From Streptomyces thermodiastaticus (GTDB lineage Bacteria; Actinomycetota; Actinomycetes; Streptomycetales; Streptomycetaceae), in assembly GCF_014656135.1 (NCBI RefSeq), contig NZ_BNBV01000004.1:80459-144458 (forward strand): DNA of 64,000 nucleotides. Reading direction: 5' to 3'. How positions within the stretch are numbered: the first letter of the stretch is position 1; every line of letters starts with the position of its first letter. A program made the translations under genes and the position numbers. Positions 35,247-43,061 of the stretch are shown piece by piece. The notes under the pieces were generated by a model. The model did no database searches and was not told where the DNA came from. It saw only the letters and a program-made list of their open reading frames with translations.

Positions 35247-35287
35247 AAAAAAATAGTTTGCGCGCGCCCGGGAAAGCCCCATAGGTT
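35247..35287 (+). promoter_or_regulatory. wblC promoter with A/T-rich activator block
   Basis: A -35 TTGCGC (35258-35263) and -10 TAGGTT (35282-35287) are 18 nt apart. Immediately upstream is an A/T run (35247-35257) very unusual for this genome. WhiB7/WblC with the housekeeping sigma factor activates promoters having an A/T-rich block just upstream of -35, so this is the expected autoregulated wblC promoter. Transcription should start near 35294. Confidence 0.82.
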
Positions 35288-35399
35288 CTTGGTCACGGAA
35301 ACAACGGCCTTCCTGAGGCCTTGATTCCGTGTTGTACTTGCGTATCCGTTGCGAACCGGTTCATCCCGGTTCCCAGACACCGGAAGGGAGGCGATTGAA

Positions 35400-35723
35400 G
35401 TGATCGAGATGAAGAACAGCTTCTTCGGCACCGCCAAAGCGACCGATCACGCGGTCGCCTCCCTGTGCCTGCTCGGCGCCTTGGACCGGGGCACCGGTCT
35501 GTCCGGTGTCCGTGGCATGCGCCCGGAGTCCTCCCTGCCGTTCGCGGGCTTCGTCATCCGTGAGCGCATCGAGCGACCGACCACGGCACTGGAAGCAGGA
35601 GAGGTACAGGCGCAGGCCTATGCCCTCACGGCGACCGGTGCCGGCACCCGGATGCAGGCGACGCAGCAGCACCACCTGATGTGGGCTTTCCGTGGGCCAC
35701 AACCCTGGAGTGATCCAGCCTGA
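35400..35723 (+). CDS. wblC leader upstream ORF (uORF)
   Basis: A 107-codon ORF in the wblC 5' leader, starting at GTG 35400 with AGGGAGG 8 nt upstream (ATG 35409 is an internal alternative). The product begins VIEMKNSFFGTAKATDHA and ends in a Trp/Pro-containing segment (MWAFRGPQPWSDPA). Its stop lies inside an 8-bp hairpin (35719-35735), 23 nt before the intrinsic terminator. In actinobacteria, whiB7/wblC is controlled by uORF-dependent attenuation: ribosome stalling under translation-inhibiting antibiotics prevents termination. The location fits that role exactly. Confidence 0.75.
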   Translation: MIEMKNSFFGTAKATDHAVASLCLLGALDRGTGLSGVRGMRPESSLPFAGFVIRERIERPTTALEAGEVQAQAYALTATGAGTRMQATQQHHLMWAFRGPQPWSDPA

Positions 35724-35746
35724 TCGACGATCAGGCCGGCACCTTC

Positions 35747-35789
35747 AGGGCCGCGGAACCCCATCCGGGATCCGCGGCCCTTCTGTTTT
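35747..35789 (+). terminator. wblC leader attenuator terminator
   Basis: An 11-bp perfect stem (35747-35757 with 35771-35781), 13-nt loop, then a T-rich run to 35789. True T-tracts are rare in this genome, so this is a strong intrinsic terminator. It lies between the uORF stop and the wblC ribosome site, the position expected of an attenuator. Confidence 0.88.
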
Positions 35790-35895
35790 CCCTCATGCGG
35801 GACGACGGAGGAAGGGGCCTCGGGACGACAACAGAACCCGGTACCCAGCCGACACCCGGCCGACCGGCCGGAACGACCAGACGAGGAAGACATCC

Positions 35896-36264
35896 GTGCA
35901 ACTCGAAGCGCACGCCCCGTCCGTACCGCCTTCCGACACGATCCCCAAGCCCGGTTCCACGGAGGACCCTGCTTTGACTCCTCTCACCACGCTGACCGCG
36001 CTGGACGACGCCATCGAGAACCTCGGTGCGACCGTCCCCTGCCGCTCCTACGACCCGGAGGTCTTCTTCGCCGAGTCGCCGGCCGACGTGGAGTACGCGA
36101 AGTCCCTGTGCCGCACCTGCCCGCTGATCGAGGCCTGCCTCGCCGGTGCCAAGGAGCGGCGCGAGCCCTGGGGCGTCTGGGGCGGCGAGCTGTTCGTCCA
36201 GGGCGTCGTCGTCCCCCGGAAGCGGCCGCGTGGCCGCCCGCGCAAGAACCCGGTCACCGCATGA
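35896..36264 (+). CDS. wblC: WhiB-like antibiotic-resistance regulator WblC/WhiB7
   Basis: A 122-residue Fe-S transcription activator. Cys residues for the 4Fe-4S cluster lie in VPCRSYDPEVFF, LCRTCPLIEAC; the GVWGGE turn that contacts sigma region 4 follows; the C-terminal RPRGRPRKNP AT-hook binds A/T-rich DNA and identifies WhiB7/WblC among WhiB proteins. It switches on intrinsic resistance to translation-targeting antibiotics and its own promoter. GTG 35896 follows GAGGAAG. A full attenuator leader precedes it and a small ORF overlaps its stop by ATGA. Confidence 0.96.
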   Translation: MQLEAHAPSVPPSDTIPKPGSTEDPALTPLTTLTALDDAIENLGATVPCRSYDPEVFFAESPADVEYAKSLCRTCPLIEACLAGAKERREPWGVWGGELFVQGVVVPRKRPRGRPRKNPVTA

Positions 36265-36584
36265 ACGCCACCGCAACGATCGACCGTCCCCTCACGCACG
36301 ACCCCCAGAAGCAGGCCCCGATGAAGCCGTCCACCAGCGAGCCCGCGGGCTCCGCGACCGAAGACGTCACCACCACCGGCGCGAACGCCTCGCGCCAGAA
36401 CAGGACCCGAGCGATGCAACTCATCCCAGAAGCCCTGGCCCGTGCGCATATGAACGAGCGACTGCGACAGGCGGAGCAGGAACGCCCGGCCGCGCGCCTG
36501 GCCGCCGCCCGCCGGATGCAGCGCCGCGCCGAGCGCGCCTCGCTGCGCGCCCGCCGGGCGCTGGCCATGGCGGTGATGCAGTGA
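36261..36584 (+). CDS. Hypothetical basic helical protein coupled to wblC
   Basis: A 107-residue protein starting at ATG 36261, overlapping the wblC stop by ATGA, so it should be made only with WblC. The N-terminal half is disordered (Thr/Pro/Ser); the C-terminal half (about 50-107) is a long Arg/Ala/Gln-rich predicted helix (ALARAHMNERLRQAEQERP onward). No domain is recognised. The coupling suggests a function in the same antibiotic response, for example RNA or ribosome binding, but this is inference only. Confidence 0.65.
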   Translation: MNATATIDRPLTHDPQKQAPMKPSTSEPAGSATEDVTTTGANASRQNRTRAMQLIPEALARAHMNERLRQAEQERPAARLAAARRMQRRAERASLRARRALAMAVMQ

Positions 36585-36642
36585 CCGCCTGAACCACGCA
36601 GGGCCCGCCTCCCGGCCGGAGGCACGGCGAGCGACCCCTTCC

Positions 36643-36680
36643 CGCGGGGGCCGGTCCGACCGCACGGACCGGCCCCCGCG
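36643..36680. terminator. 16-bp perfect hairpin after wblC operon
   Basis: Arms 36643-36658 and 36665-36680 are exact complements with a 6-nt loop, between the convergent wblC unit and the ABC1 kinase gene. It probably terminates both. Confidence 0.85.
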
Positions 36681-36779
36681 CCGCGTCGGGGAGGGCGTCC
36701 GGGCGTGCCTCACCCGCCCGGGCACCCAAGGACGACGCGCGCGCGTGGACCCGTGCCCGCAGACCGGCCGGCGGGCCGC

Positions 36780-38150
36780 TCAGGCCTCCAGCGCGTCCGC
36801 GTCCTCCTCGGCCTCCGCGTCCGGCACGAAGCCCGGCAGCCACTCCTGCAGCTCCTGCCGGAGCCGGACCGTGCAGCCCAGCTGGCACAGCACCCCGATG
36901 GTGCTGAGCGTCACCCGGTGTATCAGCAGGTAGGCGGGCGGCAGGTTGAGCCGCTTGCCCAGCTGGTAGGCGGGAGAGCGGGGGTCGGCGACGCGGGCCG
37001 CCTGGCCGCGCATCCAGCCCCGGGTGAAGGTGAACTCCTCCACGCGGGCCGGTTCGATGATCGGCAGCAGGTAGTCGAGGACGGCGTCGGGGTCCAGCTC
37101 GACGGACTCCTTGATGAAGCCCTCCGCGCAGAGCATCCGGTAGACGTCCTCGGCCCGCCCGTCCAGCGTCATCCGCAGGGAGACGCCGATCGGCGCCGGC
37201 AGTCCGCCGGGCAGCCGGTCGACGGTGCCGAAGTCCAGCACGCCCAGCCGCCAGTCGTCCTCGCCGCCCGGGCCGCCGGGCACCAGGCGGAAGTTGCCCG
37301 GATGGGGATCGGCGTGCAGCAGCCCGGTGCGGGCCGGGCCGGAGAACAGGAAGCGTGCGAGCAGCTGGCCGGCGCGGTCGCGCTGCTCCTGCGTGCCGTC
37401 CGCGATCACCTCCGACAGCGGGATGCCGTCGATCCACTCGGTGACCAGCACCTGCTCGCGCTGATGGACCACCGCGGGCACGACCACGTCCGGGTCGCCC
37501 GCGAACTCCTCGGCGTGCGCCTGCTGGGCCTCGGCCTCCAGGCCGTAGTCCAGTTCTTCGGAGACACGGTCGCGCAGCTCGGCGATCAGCGGCTTGACGT
37601 CCATGCCGGGGACCAGCGGTCCCAGCAGGCGGGCGAACCGGCTCAGCTGCCCGAGGTCGGAGAGCAGGGCATCCCCGGCACCGGGGTACTGCACCTTCAC
37701 CGCCACCTCGCGGCCGTCGTGCCACACGGCCCGGTGCACCTGCCCGATCGAGGCCGCCGCCGAGGGCTTGTCGTCGAACTCCTCGAACAGCTCGTGCCAG
37801 TCGGGGCCGAGCCGCTCCTCCAGCACGGCGTGCACGGTGCGCGTCGGCATCGGCGGGGCGGCCTCCTGCAGCCTGGTCAGCGCGGCCCGGTAGGGGCCGG
37901 CGACCTCCTCGGGGAGCGCCGACTCGAAGACGGACAGGGCCTGCCCGAACTTCATCGCGCCGCCCTTCAGCTCGCCCAGGACCTTGAACAGCTGCTCGGC
38001 GGTGCGCTGCTGCAGCTCGCGGCCCACCAGCTCTGCGGACTCGCCGACGATCCGCTTGCCGAGTCCCCAGGTCGCTCTCCCGGCGAAGCCGATCGGAAGC
38101 GCGGCGAGCTTGGCGGTCCGGGTGACCGCCTTCCGCGGAAGATCAGACAT
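36780..38150 (-). CDS. ABC1/AarF/UbiB family atypical kinase
   Basis: A 456-residue ABC1 (ADCK/UbiB-like) protein. It shows the family KxGQ-type motif as LKGGAMKFGQALS (about 79-91), the QEAAPPMP segment, the VAVKVQYPG Lys, the LLHADPHPGNF catalytic loop and LDFGTVDRL (DFG-like). ABC1 proteins are atypical ATPases/kinases linked to quinone and lipid metabolism. Its ATG at 38150 overlaps the ThiF-like gene stop by 8 nt, so the two are translated together. The protein starts with a short basic N-terminus and has no TM segment. Substrate unknown. Confidence 0.92.
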   Translation of the reverse strand: MSDLPRKAVTRTAKLAALPIGFAGRATWGLGKRIVGESAELVGRELQQRTAEQLFKVLGELKGGAMKFGQALSVFESALPEEVAGPYRAALTRLQEAAPPMPTRTVHAVLEERLGPDWHELFEEFDDKPSAAASIGQVHRAVWHDGREVAVKVQYPGAGDALLSDLGQLSRFARLLGPLVPGMDVKPLIAELRDRVSEELDYGLEAEAQQAHAEEFAGDPDVVVPAVVHQREQVLVTEWIDGIPLSEVIADGTQEQRDRAGQLLARFLFSGPARTGLLHADPHPGNFRLVPGGPGGEDDWRLGVLDFGTVDRLPGGLPAPIGVSLRMTLDGRAEDVYRMLCAEGFIKESVELDPDAVLDYLLPIIEPARVEEFTFTRGWMRGQAARVADPRSPAYQLGKRLNLPPAYLLIHRVTLSTIGVLCQLGCTVRLRQELQEWLPGFVPDAEAEEDADALEA

Positions 38151-39357
38151 GCGCCCTCCAAGTCCCAGCGAGCCGTGCCGCGTCCGCCGGCGGGCAGGAC
38201 GCCGATGACGGCCGTTGCCCAGCCATTGTCGCGCGTGGCCCGTCCCGTACAGAGGTGTCGTCGGACACGGGTTCGCGCGCGGCCCCGCACGGACAGTGCG
38301 GATGCGGCGGCACCGGCCGTGCGTGCCAGTTCAGGCCCGGCGCGGACACCTCCCAGCGGGCGCCCCCGGAGGACGGCGTCGCGCCGTCCAGGAAGGCGAG
38401 CGCGTGGGCCGCTGCGAGCCCGGCGACGGTCGCCGCCAGTGCCAGGTCGCAGGCGCGGACGTGACGCGGTGCACGGGACCGCCACTGGGCGACCAGGCGG
38501 GGCCAGGCACTGTCCCGGTCGGTGCGTGACCGGTGCAGGCACCCGGCGCAGCCGGTCTGTCCGGGCAGGACGAGCGGTCCCACCACACCGACGGCCTCCA
38601 CGACCCCGGCGTACAGGTGCGGTGTGCCCGCAGCCATCAGCTCGGCCGAGCCGGCCGGGTCGGGCGCGTGCACGGCGATGTCGTCCCGCGGGGCGAGGAT
38701 CACCAGGGTGTGTCCCGGCTCGCCCGCCGCGGAGCCGGCGCGGCGGCCCGGGCGCGGTGGCCGGTCCGGGGCCGCCCCGCGCACCACCCGCCGCGCGGCG
38801 GCCTCCCTGCGCTCGCCGACCGCCCCGGCCGGCAGCCCGCCCGGTGCGACGTCCCACGGCTCGACGCATCCTTCGTCGCGCACGTCCACCTGGCCGATCC
38901 CGGCCCCGGACAGCAGCGCGGCCAGCATCGTCCCCACGCGTCCGGCGCCGCGCACCTGCACGCGCAGATCACGGCGGGCGGCCAGCCGGGCCGCGTCCTC
39001 GCCCGGCCGGCGCGCCACCAGGGACAGCGAGGCCAGGTCGGGGCGCAGCCGGTCCATGACGTCCTTCTTCTCCCGCAGCGCGGCCGCGGCCGGCCCTCCG
39101 CCGCGGGCGTCGTCCAGCAGCCCGGCATGGGCCAGGCGGGTCAGCAGACGGTCCACCTGCCCCTCCGGCATGCCCAGGCGCCGGCCCTCCTCCCGCAGCA
39201 GGTCGGGCCCGCGGGTGCCGTCGAGCAGGTCCAGGAAGCCGCCGGTCGCGCGGTCGACCGGCCCCAGGGTCAGCGCGTGCGCGGGCGTCACCCCGAACTG
39301 CACGGTGTCGAGATCGCGCCAGCCGCGCCGGAGCGCGGGTTTCAGCATCGGATGCAT
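38143..39357 (-). CDS. ThiF/E1-like adenylyltransferase family protein
   Basis: A 404-residue protein. Residues 1-110 resemble the winged-helix N-terminal region of E1-like proteins (RLGMPEGQVDRLLTRLAHAGLL). The Rossmann part begins VQVRGAGRVGTMLAALLSGAGIG and continues to VDVRDEGCVEPWD. A CAGC motif (TGCAGCLHRSRTD) and HPHCPCG could bind zinc. ThiF-like enzymes activate C-terminal carboxylates by adenylation, but no sulfur-carrier or peptide substrate gene is adjacent. Start at ATG 39357 follows GGGGGA. Translationally linked to the ABC1 kinase gene. Confidence 0.8.
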   Translation of the reverse strand: MHPMLKPALRRGWRDLDTVQFGVTPAHALTLGPVDRATGGFLDLLDGTRGPDLLREEGRRLGMPEGQVDRLLTRLAHAGLLDDARGGGPAAAALREKKDVMDRLRPDLASLSLVARRPGEDAARLAARRDLRVQVRGAGRVGTMLAALLSGAGIGQVDVRDEGCVEPWDVAPGGLPAGAVGERREAAARRVVRGAAPDRPPRPGRRAGSAAGEPGHTLVILAPRDDIAVHAPDPAGSAELMAAGTPHLYAGVVEAVGVVGPLVLPGQTGCAGCLHRSRTDRDSAWPRLVAQWRSRAPRHVRACDLALAATVAGLAAAHALAFLDGATPSSGGARWEVSAPGLNWHARPVPPHPHCPCGAAREPVSDDTSVRDGPRATMAGQRPSSASCPPADAARLAGTWRAHV

Positions 39358-39745
39358 GTGTGGTCCCCCGTAACCCGATGGACGTCGCGGAACGCCGCAC
39401 GAGGCGTCGGCGGAGGCCGTCGCCGCCCCGTCGGTGACAGCCAGCATGCCGGTTCCGCCCGGCCGGTGCGGAAAGTTGTCCACAGGCGGGGGATGACAGT
39501 CATATGTTCCGAGATGCCGGGCGCCCGATCCGCGTTGTGCAGGGCGTTCCCGTCGCATGGTGCCGGCGGCCGCGGTGCGCCCGCCTTGCGGCACCAACCA
39601 CCCGCCGACCAGGCACGGAGCGATCCCGGGAGGAGAGCGGGACCGCGCACGGGGCGGGCAGGGAGGCGAGCCCGGCCGCTCACGGTGCGTGCCCGGACAT
39701 CCACAGGCGGGGACGGCCGTTCAGCGCGCCGGGTACCGTCGAGGC
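39358..39745. other. Divergent intergenic region, no gene seen
   Basis: A 388-bp gap between the divergent ThiF-like and SprT/YgjP-like genes. No supported ORF was found. Its right end carries a -10-like TACCGT at 39734-39739, 6 nt before the metallopeptidase GTG. Confidence 0.5.
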
Positions 39746-40342
39746 GTGTCCGTCGAACCAACGAGCCGCGCCGGAGCACCGCAGCGCGGTACCAGCAGCC
39801 CGCCACCGAGCCGACCCGCGCACGAGGTCGAGGTGCGCCGAAGCGCCCGCCGCCGCAAGACGGTCTCCGCCTACCGCGAGGGCGACCGCACCATCGTGCT
39901 CGTCCCGGCCCGCATGTCCAAGGCGCAGGAGCAGCGCTGGGTTGAGGCCGTGCTCGACAAGCTGGCCGCCAAGGAGAGCCGGCGTGCCCGGGGCGGCGAC
40001 GCCGAGCTGGCCGAGCGCGCCGAGCGGCTGTCGGCGCAGTACCTGGGCGGCCGGGCCCGGCCTGGCTCGGTCCGCTGGGTCACCAACCAGAACACGCGCT
40101 GGGGCTCGTGCACCCCGGCGGAGGGCAGCATCCGCCTCTCGCACCGGCTGCGGGGCATGCCCGACTACGTAGTCGACTACGTCCTGCTGCACGAGCTGGC
40201 CCATCTGCTCGTGCCCGGCCACGGTCCCGCGTTCTGGGAGCTGCTGGAGGCGTATCCGCGCACCGAGCGCGCCCGCGGCTATCTCGAAGGGGTGGCCGCC
40301 GCGCCGCACCTGCCCAACACATCGCACATACAAAGAGACTGA
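39746..40342 (+). CDS. YgjP/SprT-like zinc metallopeptidase (M48-type)
   Basis: A 198-residue protein with HELAHLLVPGHG (His149, Glu150, His153, His159), followed by PAFWELLEAYP, the signature of the YgjP/DUF45 metallopeptidase family. The RWVTNQNTRWGSCTPAEG block upstream is also family-typical. Residues 1-25 are disordered. TACCGT at 39734-39739 lies 6 nt before GTG 39746 with no ribosome site, so a leaderless mRNA is expected. Function of bacterial YgjP proteins is poorly defined; relatives in the SprT/Wss1 group act on DNA-protein cross-links. Confidence 0.88.
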   Translation: MSVEPTSRAGAPQRGTSSPPPSRPAHEVEVRRSARRRKTVSAYREGDRTIVLVPARMSKAQEQRWVEAVLDKLAAKESRRARGGDAELAERAERLSAQYLGGRARPGSVRWVTNQNTRWGSCTPAEGSIRLSHRLRGMPDYVVDYVLLHELAHLLVPGHGPAFWELLEAYPRTERARGYLEGVAAAPHLPNTSHIQRD

Positions 40343-40504
40343 TCACCCGTCACGGAAGTCGGCACGCGGCGTCCCGGGTCACGCCGGATTTCACCGGCGT
40401 GCGGGCGTTGTGTACCGGGTTCGCACCGGCTTGGCCCGTTGTCCTGCTGTGACGTTAGCCTGACGCGACGCAGTCGTATTCGGGATGGGGGACGGTCGTT
40501 ACGC

Positions 40505-42355
40505 ATGACCAGGGAATTCCAGCGCGGCCACAAGGCCCGGATCAGTGATCTGACGCGGGGCACGGATCTGTACGTCGGAGTGCAGATCGCCGGCCCCGGG
40601 CTCACCTTCGACATCAGCTGCTTCGGCCTGGACGCCGACGAACGGCTGTCGGACGACCGGTACTTCGTCTTCTACAACCAGCCGAAGTCCCCCGAGGAGG
40701 CCATCCAGCTGCTGGGCCCGCAGGCGGGCGACACCGAGTCCTTCCGGGTCACGCTGGACCGGATCCCGCCGCACATCCGGAAGCTGACCTTCACGGCGAC
40801 CATCGACGGCGCCGGGCAGATGGCGCAGATCGGCCCTGGACACCTGCGGATCGCGGCGGGCGGTCAGGAGGTGGCCCGCTACTCCTTCACCGGCTCGGAG
40901 TTCACCACCGAACGGGCCGTGATGCTGGGCGACATCTACTACAAGGACGGCTGGCGGTTCGCCGCGGTCGGCCAGGGCTTCGACGGCGGGCTGGAGGCGC
41001 TGCTGAAGAACTTCGGCGGCGAGGTGCTGGAGGACGAGGACTCCGGCTCGCGGTCCGACGGCGTGCCCGGCTTCGCCCCGCCCGCCGAGGACGACGCGCC
41101 GCCGCCCTTCGCGGTGCCGTCCGGCCCGTCCACGCCCGCCGCGCCGCCCGCCCCCGCAGCCGCGGCGGGCCCGGCCCCGGCCACCCCGGCCCCCACGGGC
41201 GCGGCCCCGGCCGGCAGCTCTCAGAGCGCCGCGCCGCAGGAGACTCCGCCCGCGCCGCCGAGCCCGGCGTCCCGGGCGGCCCCGGGCCCGGCGCCGGCCG
41301 CGACACCCGCACCGGCGGCCCCCGCGCCCCCCGTGTACGCCGCGCCGACCGTCGCGGCACCCATGCCTCCGGCCGGCGACACCGCCACCCCGCCCCCGCC
41401 CTCGCCCGCACCGGCCCCGGCGGCGTACGACCCGCAGGCGCATGCGCAGCCGTCGTTCGGCGGGCCGCCCCACGCCCCGGCCCCCGCCCCGAGCGCACCA
41501 CCGCCCCCCGGCTACGGGCAGCCCCCGGCACCCCAGGCGCCCACCCCGCCTCCCGGCTACGGGCAGCCCACGCCCCCGCCCGGCCATGGCCAGCAGCCGC
41601 CGTTCGGACAGGTCCCCGGCGCTCCGCGGACGGCCGTTCCCCAGGGCCTGCCGCAGGGGGATACGCAGGGCGTCCCGGACAGCCCCCCGCAGGGCGCCGG
41701 GGTGACCGCCGCGCTGCAGAAGTACAAGGAGACGCCCACCGGGCAGCGCTGGACCCTGCAGAACGGCACACTGGTCCGGGTCGACCTCGGCACCGACGGC
41801 CTGCCGGTGCTGGCGAAGCAGGGCAGCATGGTGCTCTACCAGGGCAAGGTCGACTTCTCCTACAAGGGTGCCGGCGTCATGGGCCGCATCGTGGGCAACG
41901 TCACCGGCCAGGAGATGCAGCTGATGCGCTGCACCGGCCAAGGCCAGGTCTTCCTCGCCGAGGACGCCACCCATCTGCACCCGGTCGAGCTGCAGGGCGA
42001 CGCGATCTGCGTCTCCGCGGACAATGTGCTGGCCTTCGACGAGAGCCTGCACTACGAGGTGCGCCGCATCGAGGGGCACGGCATCCCCGGCGGTGCCCTG
42101 TTCACCCTCCAGTTCCAGGGCACCGGCACCGTGGTCGTCAAGACGCACGGCACGCCCGTCGTACTGCCCGTGACCCCGACGACGTTCGTGGACTCCAACG
42201 CCGTCGTCGCCTGGTCGGCGGCCGCCCAGGTCATCGTGTCCAGCCAGGTGCACACGCGCCGCAACGCCTACCCGGGCCACACCGGAGAAGGCGTCAACCT
42301 GCAGTTCCGGGCGGCGCCCGGGAACTTCGTCGTCGTCCAGCCCTACGAGGTCTGA
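40505..42355 (+). CDS. TerD-AIM24 fusion protein
   Basis: A 616-residue protein. Residues 1-175 form a TerD-type calcium-binding beta-sandwich (VQIAGPGLTFDISCFGLD, YKDGWRFAAVGQGFDGGL), as in tellurite-resistance/stress proteins. A Pro/Ala-rich low-complexity linker follows (about 190-400, with PPPGYGQP repeats). Residues about 405-616 are an AIM24/TRAP-like beta-helix domain (GSMVLYQGKVDF, MRCTGQGQVFLAEDA). ATG 40505 is preceded by GGGGGA. It leads a three-gene unit in which all proteins have an AIM24 domain; the next gene starts within its stop (TGATG). Role unknown; a membrane-stress scaffold is a guess. Confidence 0.88.
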   Translation: MTREFQRGHKARISDLTRGTDLYVGVQIAGPGLTFDISCFGLDADERLSDDRYFVFYNQPKSPEEAIQLLGPQAGDTESFRVTLDRIPPHIRKLTFTATIDGAGQMAQIGPGHLRIAAGGQEVARYSFTGSEFTTERAVMLGDIYYKDGWRFAAVGQGFDGGLEALLKNFGGEVLEDEDSGSRSDGVPGFAPPAEDDAPPPFAVPSGPSTPAAPPAPAAAAGPAPATPAPTGAAPAGSSQSAAPQETPPAPPSPASRAAPGPAPAATPAPAAPAPPVYAAPTVAAPMPPAGDTATPPPPSPAPAPAAYDPQAHAQPSFGGPPHAPAPAPSAPPPPGYGQPPAPQAPTPPPGYGQPTPPPGHGQQPPFGQVPGAPRTAVPQGLPQGDTQGVPDSPPQGAGVTAALQKYKETPTGQRWTLQNGTLVRVDLGTDGLPVLAKQGSMVLYQGKVDFSYKGAGVMGRIVGNVTGQEMQLMRCTGQGQVFLAEDATHLHPVELQGDAICVSADNVLAFDESLHYEVRRIEGHGIPGGALFTLQFQGTGTVVVKTHGTPVVLPVTPTTFVDSNAVVAWSAAAQVIVSSQVHTRRNAYPGHTGEGVNLQFRAAPGNFVVVQPYEV

Positions 42356-43047
42356 TGGAGCCCGTCATGAACCAGCCGCTCGCGGGCTGCGCCCCCGCAC
42401 CCGTCACGGCCCGCATGGAGAACCACGGCAGCCACATGGTGAAGGTGGCCCTGCAGACCGGCAACGACCTGTTCGCGCGCGTCGGCTCCATGGTCGCCTA
42501 CGAGGGCTTCATCCAGTACGAGCCCAACCCCCCGGCCGTCCGCCAGATCGCCCGCGACTGGATGACCGGCGAGGGCGCCCCCCTGATGAAGTGCTCCGGC
42601 GACGGCCTGCTCTACCTCGCCGACTACGGCGCGGACGTCGTCGTCATCGACCTCGGCGGCGACGGCATCTCGGTCAACGCCACCAACCTCCTCGCCTTCG
42701 ACGCCCACCTGCAGTGGGGCGTGGAGAGGGTGAAGGGGCTGGCCAAGTTCGCCGGGCAGGGCCTGTGGAACACGACGATCTCCGGCCACGGCTGGGTCGC
42801 CCTCACCTCCCGCGGCACACCGATCGTGGTCGACTGCGGCAGTGGCGAGGACGAGACGTACGTCGATCCGGACGCGCTCGTCGCCTGGTCGCCCGGCCTG
42901 AAGGTCAAGGGCAGGCGCAGCTTCAAGGCGCAGTCCCTGATCGGCCGGGGCAGCGGCGAGGCCTTCCAGCTGGCCTTCTCCGGCCAGGGCATCGTCGTCG
43001 TGCAGCCCAGCGAGGACAGCGCCGACCGGCTCCGGTTCCGGGGCTGA
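42355..43047 (+). CDS. AIM24 family protein
   Basis: A 230-residue protein made of one AIM24 domain: GSMVAYEGFIQY, LMKCSGDGLLYLADYGADVVVIDL and the closing FQLAFSGQGIVVVQPSE. ATG 42355 overlaps the TerD-AIM24 stop (TGATG), with ATG 42367 as an internal alternative. The domain is similar in length and order to those of both neighbours, which suggests origin by tandem duplication. AIM24 was named in yeast mitochondria; bacterial members are of unknown function. Confidence 0.88.
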   Translation: MEPVMNQPLAGCAPAPVTARMENHGSHMVKVALQTGNDLFARVGSMVAYEGFIQYEPNPPAVRQIARDWMTGEGAPLMKCSGDGLLYLADYGADVVVIDLGGDGISVNATNLLAFDAHLQWGVERVKGLAKFAGQGLWNTTISGHGWVALTSRGTPIVVDCGSGEDETYVDPDALVAWSPGLKVKGRRSFKAQSLIGRGSGEAFQLAFSGQGIVVVQPSEDSADRLRFRG

Positions 43048-43061
43048 GGGGGAAGGACAGC

